64,000 bases of DNA from Halomonas sp. HAL1. GTDB lineage: Bacteria; Pseudomonadota; Gammaproteobacteria; Pseudomonadales; Halomonadaceae. Within the stretch, counting starts at the first letter, position 1. Every line of letters begins with the position of its first letter. Positions 24,686 to 32,721 of this stretch are shown in pieces. The stretch is from NCBI RefSeq assembly GCF_030544485.1, contig NZ_CP130610.1, forward strand, positions 3,224,001 to 3,288,000. The letters are read 5' to 3'. The notes below the pieces were generated by a model, which was given only the letters and a program-made list of their open reading frames with translations, was not told the DNA's origin and searched no databases. Position numbers and translations under genes: made by a program.

Positions 24686-24754
24686 AGCCACTCCTTATTT
24701 ATAACGTTGTTTGCTTTGCTTAACCTATTGGTCAAAGAGTACCGTTACTGCCAT

Positions 24755-24770
24755 TTATTGTATACAGTAA
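24755..24770. promoter_or_regulatory. TTATTGTATACAGTAA palindrome between uraH and uraD
   Basis: Imperfect 16-bp palindrome centred on GTATAC (24760-24765), in the 146-bp gap between the divergent uraH and uraD genes; it lies 62 to 85 bp from both starts. One site could control both directions. Same core as the other purine-cluster sites. Confidence 0.65.
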
Positions 24771-24831
24771 TTCCATCCACACACCTTTTGAACCACCGTC
24801 GCTTTAACATTACCCGCTTTGGAGAGTGTCA

Positions 24832-25368
24832 ATGCCAACATCTCACCCGTTACTGCTTTCACCCGCGCCTAGCAAGTGCAGCCTTGAAATGCTTACCCAC
24901 CATTATGGGGATATTTATGAACACTCCCCCTGGGTGGCCGAAGCGGCCTGGCAGCACGGCCTGACGGAAGCCCACGACACCCCAGATGCACTGGCCGAGT
25001 TGATGGGGCTTATGTTGCAGCAGGCAAGCAGCGAACAGCAAATCAAGGTGATTCAGGCGCACCCAGATTTAGCCGGTAAAGCCGCGATGGCCGGTGAGTT
25101 AACTCAAGATTCCACCAGTGAGCAGGCAGGCGCCGGGCTCGACCAGTGCAGCCCTGAAGAGTTTGCGCGCTTTGAGTATCTTAATGCGGCGTACAAGGAG
25201 AAGTTTGGTTTTCCCTTTGTGGTTGCCGTGAAAGGGCTTGATCGACATGGAATTCTAGCCGCCTTTGAAGAGCGTCTGCACAACGATGCAGCCACCGAAC
25301 GACAAACGGCAATTGAGCAAATTATCCGTATTGCACGTTTTCGGTTAAGGGCGCGTGCCGAACAATAA
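24832..25368 (+). CDS. uraD: OHCU decarboxylase
   Basis: Converts 2-oxo-4-hydroxy-4-carboxy-5-ureidoimidazoline to (S)-allantoin. 178 aa from the ATG at 24832; GGAGAG is well placed for it, and an in-frame GTG lies six bases earlier. It shows the family's HHYGDIYEHSPWVAEAAW, VIQAHPDLAGKAAMAGELT (with the catalytic His) and YLNAAYKEKFGFPFVVAVKG. The length is normal. Followed after about 120 bp by an NCS2 permease, with another TTGTATACA site in between, so the two genes may be separately controlled. Confidence 0.95.
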   Translation: MPTSHPLLLSPAPSKCSLEMLTHHYGDIYEHSPWVAEAAWQHGLTEAHDTPDALAELMGLMLQQASSEQQIKVIQAHPDLAGKAAMAGELTQDSTSEQAGAGLDQCSPEEFARFEYLNAAYKEKFGFPFVVAVKGLDRHGILAAFEERLHNDAATERQTAIEQIIRIARFRLRARAEQ

Positions 25369-25415
25369 GCTGAAGCATTAACGACTATTCGCCAATGGCC
25401 GCTTGCATTTATTTC

Positions 25416-25424
25416 TTGTATACA
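25416..25424. promoter_or_regulatory. TTGTATACA site upstream of NCS2 permease
   Basis: Fourth copy of the GTATAC-centred motif in the cluster, 64 bp before the permease start. Less symmetric on the right flank (TTGTATACAC), so weaker binding would be expected. Confidence 0.55.
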
Positions 25425-25487
25425 CTTTTATCAGTAACTGGATGCAATAAATAAACAATGCCACCCACTGCGAATAAAGGCTCCCTA

Positions 25488-26858
25488 ATGTCTTCTCCGC
25501 CCAATGCCCAAACGCGGCCTTCGCGTACTATCAATCAAAATCCTGATGCGATGCCGCCGCTTTCCAAGGCGATCCCGCTAGGCCTGCAGCACATCATGGC
25601 CATGTTTGCTGGCAACGTCACACCACCGATTATTATTGCAGGCGTGATTGGCGCCAATCCGGCGGAGCAGATCTTTTTAATTCAAGTGGCGCTGTTTGTG
25701 GCGGGGGTTTCCACGCTGGTACAAACCATCGGTATCGGCCCGATAGGCGCCCGCCTGCCGATTGTGCAGGGCACCAGCTTTGGTTTTTTGCCGGTGGCAC
25801 TACCGTTGGCTAAAGCATTTGGCCTGCCCGCTGTGCTCGGTGCTTCCTTTGTGGCTGGGCTGCTGCAAATTGTTCTCGGCGCTTTTTTAAAGAAGATTCG
25901 CCACTGGTTCTCGCCGGTGGTGACCGGCATCGTGGTGCTGCTGATCGGTATTACGCTGATGCCGGTTGGCCTCAATTATGCCGCAGGCGGTGTGGGTGCG
26001 GATGACTTTGCATCACCCGGCAACTTACTTCTAGCACTCTTTGTGCTCAGCGTGACGATTGCCATTCACCAGTATGGGCGGGGCTTTATTAAAGCGTCTT
26101 CCATTCTGTTTGGCTTAATGGCTGGCTACGCGGTGGCCATCGCTCTTGGCAAGGTCGATTTTACCTCGCTAAGTAACGCTGCTTGGTTCGCGCTACCCAA
26201 ACCACTGGAATACGGCATGACGTTTTCAGGCACCGCGATCATCGGTATGACGCTGATTATGTTTGTGGTGGGACTAGAAACGATTGGCAATATCTCCGCG
26301 ATTACCACCACCGGCGCTGGCCGCCCCGCTAAAGACCGTGAACTTTCTGGCGGCGTTATGGCTGATGGGGTCGCGACTTCATTTGCTGCCGTTTTCAACA
26401 CCCTGCCCAATACCGCTTATGCGCAGAACGTTGGCCTGATTACCTTGACCGGCGTGGTTAGCCGCCATGTGGTGACTATTGGCGGGCTGCTATTAATCGC
26501 CATGGGGCTATTTCCCAAGCTGGGTGGGCTGGTGGCCGCCATGCCGCCTGCGGTACTTGGCGGAGCAGGCGTAGTGATGTTCGGCATGATCGCGTCGGCG
26601 GGTCTTAAAATCATCAAAGAGTGCGAGCTGGATCAGCGCAATATGCTGATCATCGCCGTGTCGCTAAGCTTGGGGATCGGCCTGCCTGCCGTCGAGGCAA
26701 TTTCTGAAACCATGCCTGGGCAGTTGGGGCTGTTGCTTAAGTCGGGCTTAGTGCCTGCCGCCCTCGCCGCTTTATTGCTGGATGCCATCTTACCGAGCAA
26801 GCCTGACCGGCAGGCCAAGTTAGCTGCTGCAGAAGCTGAATTTACAGCTAAGCTTTAA
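25488..26858 (+). CDS. NCS2 family xanthine/uric acid permease
   Basis: Proton-coupled purine importer of the nucleobase-ascorbate transporter family. 456 aa from the ATG at 25488, with AAAGG eight bases upstream; an ATG ten codons earlier lacks a ribosome site. It has LGLQHIMAMFAGNVTPPIII, the RLPIVQGTSFGFLPVA stretch, GLETIGNISAITTTG and NTLPNTAYAQNVGLITLTGV, which match purine-specific members. Lies at the end of the catabolic cluster with uraD. Urate or xanthine is the likely substrate; uracil is less likely. Confidence 0.92.
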   Translation: MSSPPNAQTRPSRTINQNPDAMPPLSKAIPLGLQHIMAMFAGNVTPPIIIAGVIGANPAEQIFLIQVALFVAGVSTLVQTIGIGPIGARLPIVQGTSFGFLPVALPLAKAFGLPAVLGASFVAGLLQIVLGAFLKKIRHWFSPVVTGIVVLLIGITLMPVGLNYAAGGVGADDFASPGNLLLALFVLSVTIAIHQYGRGFIKASSILFGLMAGYAVAIALGKVDFTSLSNAAWFALPKPLEYGMTFSGTAIIGMTLIMFVVGLETIGNISAITTTGAGRPAKDRELSGGVMADGVATSFAAVFNTLPNTAYAQNVGLITLTGVVSRHVVTIGGLLLIAMGLFPKLGGLVAAMPPAVLGGAGVVMFGMIASAGLKIIKECELDQRNMLIIAVSLSLGIGLPAVEAISETMPGQLGLLLKSGLVPAALAALLLDAILPSKPDRQAKLAAAEAEFTAKL

Positions 26859-26891
26859 CGGTCATTACACTTTTTGCCGTTAGCTAGATGC

Positions 26892-26928
26892 AAAAAAGCG
26901 CCGCGCCCCTATAGGGCAAAGCGCTTTT
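26892..26928. terminator. Bidirectional terminator, NCS2 permease / phasin
   Basis: AAAAGCGC (26894-26901) pairs with GCGCTTTT (26921-26928), and GCCC/GGGC pairs inside. It has A-runs to the left and T-runs to the right, so it can serve the permease (plus) and the convergent phasin gene (minus). Confidence 0.8.
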
Positions 26929-26946
26929 AGATAGTCTAAAGCTAAC

Positions 26947-27303
26947 TTATTGTTTCGCTTTTTCTACCACATTCTTCGTGGATTCTTCCGCATGTTGCTG
27001 GCTATCTTGCGCGAAACTTTTACCGATTGATGTCACTTTTTCAGTGTCACCTTTTACGCGCTCAATGAATTCACTGGCTGTTTTCTGCTGACTTTCCATC
27101 GCTTTCTTGAAACTATCAGCGTCTTTTACATCAAGCCAAGTGCGCGCTTGTGAAATTGCCATATCAGAGTAGGCACGGAAAGCGTCCATTTGCGCACTGA
27201 AAAGCTGATCGTAGTAATCAAGGGCGGTTAACGTGTAAGAACGCATGGGTGAAACAAAAGCGGATTCAAACTGTTGCGTTGTCTTATCAGTAGCTTTCGT
27301 CAT
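26947..27303 (-). CDS. Phasin family protein
   Basis: Coats polyhydroxyalkanoate granules and stabilises their surface. 118 aa from the ATG at 27303, eight bases after GGAG; another ATG at 27309 is too close to the ribosome site. It is helical and amphipathic with no cysteine: MRSYTLTALDYYDQLFSAQM, then FKKAMESQQKTASEFIERVK, typical of Phasin_2 proteins. It stands alone between convergent and same-strand genes; no phaC or phaR is in the window. Its presence suggests the organism stores PHA. Confidence 0.85.
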   Translation of the reverse strand: MTKATDKTTQQFESAFVSPMRSYTLTALDYYDQLFSAQMDAFRAYSDMAISQARTWLDVKDADSFKKAMESQQKTASEFIERVKGDTEKVTSIGKSFAQDSQQHAEESTKNVVEKAKQ

Positions 27304-27483
27304 CTTCATATCTCCAGGTGTGAGCTAGCACATAAACACGTCTCATTAGGCGGTTGTTAGCCAGGCTGTTGCCTCTGCTGCCATTAAAGCTAGCAGTGCT
27401 TTTTGTGCAGCGCAACATGGTTTTTACTCATGCTGCGCCTGCTCACTTCTGGTTAGTGCAAAACGCTGTCGGCACCCCGACGA

Positions 27484-28173
27484 CTAGCGGTTACCGAACA
27501 AATGCTTACGCGCTTGCTCGTCCATTTCCACACCTGCCTGGGGATTTACTTCTTCAACCAATGCGTACGCCCGGCGCACGGCTGGGCGTGCTTTGACCAT
27601 CTCAAACCAGCGCTCCAGGTCGGGAAACTCTTCAATGGTTTGACGCTGTTTTTCCCAGGGCACAATCCAGGGGTAGATCGCCATGTCGGCAATCGAATAG
27701 TCATCGCCGCCCACATAAGTGTGATTCGCCAGGCGCTGATCCAACACGCTGTAAAGGCGATTGGTTTCACGCACGTAACGCTCGATGGCGTACTCAATTT
27801 TCTGCGGGGCGTAGTGGCAAAAGTGGTGGTTTTGGCCTGCCATCGGGCCTAAACCGCCCATTTGCCAGTGTAGCCACTGCAGCACGATGTAGCGTTCGCG
27901 GCCCGCAGCAGGCAGGAAAAGACCGCTCTTATCGGCGAGGTATTCCAGAATCGCGCCAGACTCAAACATCGAAAGCGGCTGCCCGCCATCCTTTGGCGCG
28001 TGATCGACAATGGCGGGAATGCGGTTATTAGGGGCGATGGTGAGAAACTCAGGGTCAAACTGCTCACCGCGGCCGATATTAATTGGCTTCACTCGATACG
28101 CCAGTTTGGCTTCTTCGAGCATGATGGAGATTTTGTGGCCGTTAGGTGTTGTCCAATAGTACAGGTCAATCAT
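27484..28173 (-). CDS. Glutathione S-transferase, YfcG/YghU-type
   Basis: 229 aa from the ATG at 28173, six bases after AAGGAG; an earlier ATG touches the ribosome site. Thioredoxin-like N-domain starts MIDLYYWTTPNGHKISIMLE, the TPN motif of the disulfide-reductase group (YfcG-like). FLTIAPNNRIPAIVDH and MFESGAILEYLADKSG are the glutathione-binding stretches. The C-domain has YSIADMAIYPWIVPWE with the N-capping box. Probably a glutathione-dependent disulfide-bond oxidoreductase or peroxidase-like enzyme. It lies downstream of another GST gene on the same strand, with a hairpin between. Confidence 0.9.
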   Translation of the reverse strand: MIDLYYWTTPNGHKISIMLEEAKLAYRVKPINIGRGEQFDPEFLTIAPNNRIPAIVDHAPKDGGQPLSMFESGAILEYLADKSGLFLPAAGRERYIVLQWLHWQMGGLGPMAGQNHHFCHYAPQKIEYAIERYVRETNRLYSVLDQRLANHTYVGGDDYSIADMAIYPWIVPWEKQRQTIEEFPDLERWFEMVKARPAVRRAYALVEEVNPQAGVEMDEQARKHLFGNR

Positions 28174-28238
28174 TGCCATCTCCTTGTTGAAAACGTTGAT
28201 TCACTCGCCATGAGTTTACCAAGCTTTCATATTAATCA

Positions 28239-28260
28239 GGCGGTACGTTAGCGTACCGCC
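28239..28260. terminator. Hairpin between the two GST genes
   Basis: GGCGGTACG and CGTACCGCC form a perfect 9-bp stem around TTAG, 28 bp after the upstream GST gene's stop. On the minus strand TGATTAATATG follows, so it is AT-rich but lacks a T-run. It probably reduces read-through into the second GST gene. Confidence 0.6.
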
Positions 28261-28287
28261 CCTGTCAGCTATATCGCGCAGTTGGCG

Positions 28288-28980
28288 TTATAGATCACGC
28301 ACGGTCAGGGCCTTGCTAGCTTCCCCACCGTGTACGCTGAGCATACGCTTAAACCACTCATCGACCGGGTCGCCAGCCTCTACTAGCGTCTGTGTCGATA
28401 CGACGTGCGCCCACATCATGCTGCCGAACAGTAGGTAATCGGAACCGGCTGGTGCATCGCCGTCTAAAAAGGCGCTGTCCCGTAGCAGGTCGCGCACAGG
28501 TGCTAATACCTGCTTGAGCTGCTGTTTGCCCTGCTCTGGCTGATGGAACTCTTCTAATGTGCAACCAAACCGCGCTTCACGAGTTTTGCGGAAATAGTCG
28601 CGATCGTTTGGGTGAATGGCCGCAAGCAGATCCATGGCAATAATGCGAAACAGTGCTGGTGTTACGCTACGTTCAACAAAGTATTTGAACAGTAAAACCC
28701 GCTGATAACTGGCCCCTTCACCCAGCATGGGGGCGTCGGGATAGGCTTTATCCAGGTAGCGCATGATTTCAAAGCTATCGGTCACCACTTGATCGCTATC
28801 ACAGAGCACCGGCACTTTGTCGTAGTCAGCAAACTCCAACGCTTTTTTGTCGAGGAATCGCCACGCCACGGTGGTGAATTCCAGGCCTTTGTGGGCGAGC
28901 GCCATGCGCACGCGCCAGCAGTAAGGTGAGAAGCGTAGCCGTTCATCTCGGCCGCACAGGTCATAAAGCTTTAGTGCCAT
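28288..28980 (-). CDS. Glutathione S-transferase family protein
   Basis: 230 aa from the ATG at 28980 (MALKLYDLCGRDERLRFSPY). The N-domain has FSPYCWRVRMALAHKGLEFT with a Ser/Cys active-site region like beta-etherase or maleylacetoacetate-type GSTs, then KVPVLCDSDQVVTDSFEIMR, where the cis-Pro and DS pair bind glutathione. The C-domain is all helical with GSDYLLFGSMMWAHVV in place of the usual N-capping box. Its start is followed by AAGGCGG upstream. Substrate unknown; probably detoxification. Confidence 0.85.
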   Translation of the reverse strand: MALKLYDLCGRDERLRFSPYCWRVRMALAHKGLEFTTVAWRFLDKKALEFADYDKVPVLCDSDQVVTDSFEIMRYLDKAYPDAPMLGEGASYQRVLLFKYFVERSVTPALFRIIAMDLLAAIHPNDRDYFRKTREARFGCTLEEFHQPEQGKQQLKQVLAPVRDLLRDSAFLDGDAPAGSDYLLFGSMMWAHVVSTQTLVEAGDPVDEWFKRMLSVHGGEASKALTVRDL

Positions 28981-29369
28981 CACTACCGCCTTTTTGTTGA
29001 GAGGATCGTTGGTAAAAAATTATGGGTAAAAGGGCTTAGAAGGCTCTCTTACACACTTAGCGTAGTTAACAATGAGCCCAACCATCTAACCGTGCAAGAG
29101 AGACTACTTAGCACTGTCTATTAGTCTAATGGGCCAGCGGGGCACCCGCCTTGAAAATATATCTAAAAATATTTTAAAAACAATAAATTAGGAAAAAACC
29201 AGTAGCGTAATCTTACATTCAAAACAAGCGTTACACTGGTAAGACCAATTTTCCAATGTAGTCATCTGGTTAGCCTAAACGTATCTTTCCCCTACACCCG
29301 GCAAGCGATACAAATGCTGGGCGGTTATTGCGGAGCATACCAAATTAATAACAAGGGGCAGTTCCTTCC
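28981..29369. other. 389-bp divergent region upstream of lactate/glycolate permease
   Basis: No gene is seen. It contains an AT-rich stretch around 29158-29195 and the operator-like site at 29236-29248. The left part is the upstream region of the GST gene on the minus strand. Confidence 0.6.
29236..29248. promoter_or_regulatory. TGGTnnnACCA operator upstream of permease
   Basis: CTGGTAAGACCAA contains TGGTaagACCA (29237-29247), the core bound by FadR-subfamily GntR regulators (FadR, LldR, PdhR and GlcC types). It lies about 120 bp before the permease start. A second TGGTnnnACCA lies upstream of glcD, and a FadR/GlcC-like regulator gene is next to it. Confidence 0.6.
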
Positions 29370-31061
29370 ATGAATGAAACGATACTTGCACTTCTGGCCT
29401 TCTTGCCGCTGTTGATGGCCGGTATTTTACTCGTTGGGTTTAAAATACCTGCCAAGATAGCGATGCCTCTCGTCTTCCTGACAGCCGCCATCATTGGCTT
29501 AACCGTTTGGGATATGTCGTTTAGCCGTGTCGCGGCTTCCACCATTCAAGGCTTGATCCAAACCGCTGGCCTTTTATGGATTATCTTTGGTGCCATCCTG
29601 CTGCTTAACACGCTTAAGCACTCCGGCGGCATTACGGCTATCCGTAATGGCTTCTCCGGCATTAGCCCTGACCGTCGCGTACAGGCGTTGATTGTTGCTT
29701 GGCTGTTCGGCTGCTTTATCGAAGGCGCGTCTGGCTTCGGTACACCCGCCGCCGTGGCGGCACCGCTGATGGTCGCGCTCGGCTTCCCGGCTCTTGCGGC
29801 AGTCGTCGTGGGTATGATGATCCAATCAACACCGGTCTCCTTTGGTGCGGTCGGTACACCTATTGTGGTGGGTGTTGGTAGCGGCCTGGATCGAGCGGGC
29901 ATTACCACTGAACTTGACTCGGTAGGCTCCAGCTGGGATGTCTTCTTCCAACTGGTAACCAGCGAAGTGGCGATCACTCACGGCATCGTGGGTATTTTAA
30001 TGCCGCTGATTCTGGTCACCGTCATGGTGCGTTTCTTCGGCGCTAACCGCTCCTGGAAAGAGGGGCTGTCGATTACTCCCTTCGCCATCTTCACCGGTAT
30101 CTGCTTCGTGGTGCCTTACATGCTGGTAGGCGTGCTGCTCGGCCCTGAGTTCCCGTCGATGATCGGCGCCATGGTAGGCCTGGCGATTGTGGTTCCGGCG
30201 GCCAAACGCGGCTTCCTGATGCCTAAAGATACCTGGGACTTCCCTGAATCGACTTCGTGGCCAGACGAGTGGATCGGCAACCTGCAGATCAAGCTGGATG
30301 ACGTTGTCGGCAGAGCCCCGATGTCCACTTTCAAAGGCTGGGTACCCTACGTATTGCTGGCGCTATTCCTGGTCGCTTCGCGCACCATCGAACCGCTACG
30401 CGTCGCGCTGACCTCGATTAACCTTAGCTGGAACAATATTCTGGGTGAAGCGGGTGTTAGCGGCGGTGTTCAGCCGCTCTACCTGCCGGGCGGTATCATC
30501 CTGGCCGTGGTTATCGTGACCTACTTCCTGCATCGCATGAATCCGCAAAAAATGAGCGCAGCGGTGTCGGAATCCACTAAAACCATTTTTGGTGCTGGCT
30601 TCGTGCTGATCTTTACCGTGCCGATGGTACGTATCCTGATCAACTCCGGCGTTAACGGTGCGGACCTGGTCTCGATGCCGGTGATGATGGCACAGGCGGT
30701 GGCCGACAGTGTTGGCGGCATCTACCCCTTCTTTGCCCCGGCGGTCGGTGCGATGGGTGCCTTCATCGCAGGCTCCAACACGGTTTCGAACCTGATGCTG
30801 GCAGAATTCCAGTTCAGTGTTGCTGAAACCCTAGGTCTATCCACCGCCATGATGGTGGCACTACAAGCAGTCGGTGCGGCGGCAGGTAACATGATCGCTA
30901 TCCACAACGTGGTTGCGGCATCAGCAACGGTGGGTCTGCTTGGCCGTGAAGGGGCCACCATCCGTAAGACGATTCTGCCGACGATCTACTATCTCATCTT
31001 TACCGGTATCATCGCCCTTATTGCGTTCTACGTGATTGGCGTAACGGATCCGTTAATGTGA
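29370..31061 (+). CDS. lldP: L-lactate/glycolate permease, LctP family
   Basis: Proton-coupled importer of L-lactate, D-lactate or glycolate. 563 aa, about fourteen helices. It has [20 protein letters not shown] (around residues 114-133), [20 protein letters not shown] and [18 protein letters not shown], all hallmarks of LldP/GlcA. E. coli has two such paralogues, and context (glcDEF a few genes away) makes a glycolate permease (GlcA) equally possible. AAGGGG lies about 14 bases before the ATG. Followed by a strong terminator. Confidence 0.93.
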   Translation: MNETILALLAFLPLLMAGILLVGFKIPAKIAMPLVFLTAAIIGLTVWDMSFSRVAASTIQGLIQTAGLLWIIFGAILLLNTLKHSGGITAIRNGFSGISPDRRVQALIVAWLFGCFIEGASGFGTPAAVAAPLMVALGFPALAAVVVGMMIQSTPVSFGAVGTPIVVGVGSGLDRAGITTELDSVGSSWDVFFQLVTSEVAITHGIVGILMPLILVTVMVRFFGANRSWKEGLSITPFAIFTGICFVVPYMLVGVLLGPEFPSMIGAMVGLAIVVPAAKRGFLMPKDTWDFPESTSWPDEWIGNLQIKLDDVVGRAPMSTFKGWVPYVLLALFLVASRTIEPLRVALTSINLSWNNILGEAGVSGGVQPLYLPGGIILAVVIVTYFLHRMNPQKMSAAVSESTKTIFGAGFVLIFTVPMVRILINSGVNGADLVSMPVMMAQAVADSVGGIYPFFAPAVGAMGAFIAGSNTVSNLMLAEFQFSVAETLGLSTAMMVALQAVGAAAGNMIAIHNVVAASATVGLLGREGATIRKTILPTIYYLIFTGIIALIAFYVIGVTDPLM

Positions 31062-31100
31062 CCGTGAAGTAGCTCTGGCTAAAATAACGACGCTAGAAAC

Positions 31101-31132
31101 GCAAACCCCCAGGCCAAGGCCTGGGGGTTTGC
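31101..31132. terminator. Strong terminator after the permease gene
   Basis: GCAAACCCCCAGGCC (31101-31115) pairs with GGCCTGGGGGTTTGC (31118-31132) with loop AA: a perfect 15-bp stem. TATTT follows on the plus strand. It separates the permease gene from the convergent gamma-carbonic-anhydrase gene. Confidence 0.8.
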
Positions 31133-31157
31133 TATTTAGCACATCTGGTTTTACGCA

Positions 31158-31682
31158 TTAATCGATGCGTTTTAGCTGCTGGCTATGGAGTTTGCCGCGT
31201 TCAACATAGCTTTGAGCGTTCTTCTTCAGTCCCACAACCGCTTCTTCGGAAAGCTCCCGCACTACCTTGGCAGGCGAGCCAACGATTAGCGAGTTGGGCG
31301 GAAACACTGCGCCTTCCTTAATAAAGGCACCGGCACCCACCAGGCTGTTCTCACCAATCACTGCCCCATTAAGCACTACGGCTTGAATCCCGATTAAACA
31401 CCCATCGCCGATGGTGCAGCCATGCAGCATTGCCTGATGCCCAACAGTTACGCCTTTACCTACCTTGAGCGGAAAGCCTGGATCTGCGTGAAGCACCGCG
31501 CCATCCTGAATATTACTCTCTTCGCCTACTTCAAGATGGTCGGTATCACCGCGCAACACGGCTTGATACCAAACGCTTGAGCGCGCCTTTAACGTGACCT
31601 GGCCGATTACATCGGCCGTTTCCGCAATGTAAACATCGTCGTGAATCTCAGGGCGATGCTCGCCGTATTGATAAAGTGCCAC
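31158..31682 (-). CDS. Gamma carbonic anhydrase family protein (YrdA-like)
   Basis: 174 aa from the GTG at 31682; AGGAGG lies five bases upstream, so the GTG is preferred over a longer frame. The protein is a left-handed beta helix of hexapeptide repeats: ARSSVWYQAVLRGDTDHLEV, ESNIQDGAVLHADPG, VTVGHQAMLHGCTIGDGCLI and AVVLNGAVIGENSLVGAGAF. The His ligands of the gamma-class zinc site are present in HADP, GHQ and HGC. Many relatives show little carbonic anhydrase activity, so function is not certain. Located between the regulator and the permease. Confidence 0.9.
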   Translation of the reverse strand: MALYQYGEHRPEIHDDVYIAETADVIGQVTLKARSSVWYQAVLRGDTDHLEVGEESNIQDGAVLHADPGFPLKVGKGVTVGHQAMLHGCTIGDGCLIGIQAVVLNGAVIGENSLVGAGAFIKEGAVFPPNSLIVGSPAKVVRELSEEAVVGLKKNAQSYVERGKLHSQQLKRID

Positions 31683-31726
31683 ATTAACCTCCTGGGTTGT
31701 TATTAGTGTTTTGGTTGTTGGCTTTT

Positions 31727-32506
31727 CTATTGCCACTCCTCAAGGCGCATGGAGGAGCGCTCCAGCCGATCATGCTCTACCTCCAGATCACGCAGCAGTT
31801 GGCTAATGCTGGAGAGATGCTCCAGCGCAACCTGTTTTGCCTGCGCCGCCTCGCCGCTGACAACGGCATTATGCAATTGGGCATGCTGCTGATTGATCAT
31901 CGCCCGCGGTACCGGCAAATGATAAAGGTGTTTGACCGAAGCGAAAACCGAGCTAAGCAGTAAGTCGGTCAGGCTTTGCAGCGTGTGTACCAGTACCGGG
32001 TTGTGCGAGGCTTGGGAAACCGCTAAATGAAAAGCGTGATCGAGCCTGGCAAGACGCTCGACATCGATCGTCTCGGCTGATTCCACGTAGTCGGCCATTT
32101 CACGATAACGCCGCGTGATCAACACTCGGTCGGCCGAAGTGCCTCTGTTTGCCGCTAACCACGCCGACTCCCCTTCCAGTAGAGCACGCACTTCCAGCAG
32201 ATCAAACAGCGTACGTGGATGGTCTTTAAACAAGTGCATTAAAGGGCTTTGATTGCTGACGGGCAGCAGCGTAGCTACCGTTGAGCCGTGGCCCTGCCGG
32301 GTATCGATAATTCCTTTGCTGCGCAGAATTCTTAATCCCTCACGCAGCGATGCGCGGGAGACGCCCAACCGGTCACACAGCCGTCGTTCAGAAGGAAGCA
32401 GCTGGCCGGGGCGAAAAACGCCATCAAGAATAAGGCGCTCAAGCCGGGTGGCCACTTGATCCGGCCTTCGCTGCCCGGGTGACAAGGCTTGATTTTCTGC
32501 TGCCAT
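31727..32506 (-). CDS. glcC: GntR family regulator, FadR/LldR/GlcC subgroup
   Basis: 259 aa from the ATG at 32506, placed after AGGAGAG. N-terminal winged helix (PGQLLPSERRLCDRLGVSRA, SLREGLRILRSKGIIDTRQG) and an FCD helical domain with DLLEVRALLEGESAWLAANR, HAFHLAVSQASHNPVLVH and the metal-type histidine triad. Probably an activator or repressor responding to glycolate or lactate. The glcDEFG operon is divergent from it and the TGGTnnnACCA site lies in the 215-bp gap. The symbol rests on position; LldR is the alternative. Confidence 0.82.
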   Translation of the reverse strand: MAAENQALSPGQRRPDQVATRLERLILDGVFRPGQLLPSERRLCDRLGVSRASLREGLRILRSKGIIDTRQGHGSTVATLLPVSNQSPLMHLFKDHPRTLFDLLEVRALLEGESAWLAANRGTSADRVLITRRYREMADYVESAETIDVERLARLDHAFHLAVSQASHNPVLVHTLQSLTDLLLSSVFASVKHLYHLPVPRAMINQQHAQLHNAVVSGEAAQAKQVALEHLSSISQLLRDLEVEHDRLERSSMRLEEWQ

Positions 32507-32591
32507 TCTTTCTCTCCTGATGGGCAATATGACCAGCTTGCCAGTACTTCACCCAGTACTAAACAAAGAAGGCATCACTGTCGACCAATTA

Positions 32592-32604
32592 CTGGTCAGA
32601 CCAA
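32592..32604. promoter_or_regulatory. TGGTnnnACCA operator between regulator and glcD
   Basis: CTGGTCAGACCAA, with TGGTcagACCA at 32593-32603. An overlapping inverted ACCAATTACTGGT lies to its left (32584-32596). It is in the divergent gap between the FadR-type regulator and glcD, consistent with control of both directions. Same core as at 29237. Confidence 0.65.
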
Positions 32605-32721
32605 TGCACCACCACCTAGACAGATGGATAAAAAAAGCTCAAATTGAGGCCATGCTAGCTGGCGGTATGCGCCTAAATTTTCAACGTTTGCCTTTAATGA
32701 TAATAAGCATGGGATGTCGTG

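Noticed and set aside
30116..30334. Minus-strand frames across the lactate/glycolate permease gene
   Set aside because: They are Ser/Pro/Thr-rich mirrors of a transmembrane gene without ribosome sites.
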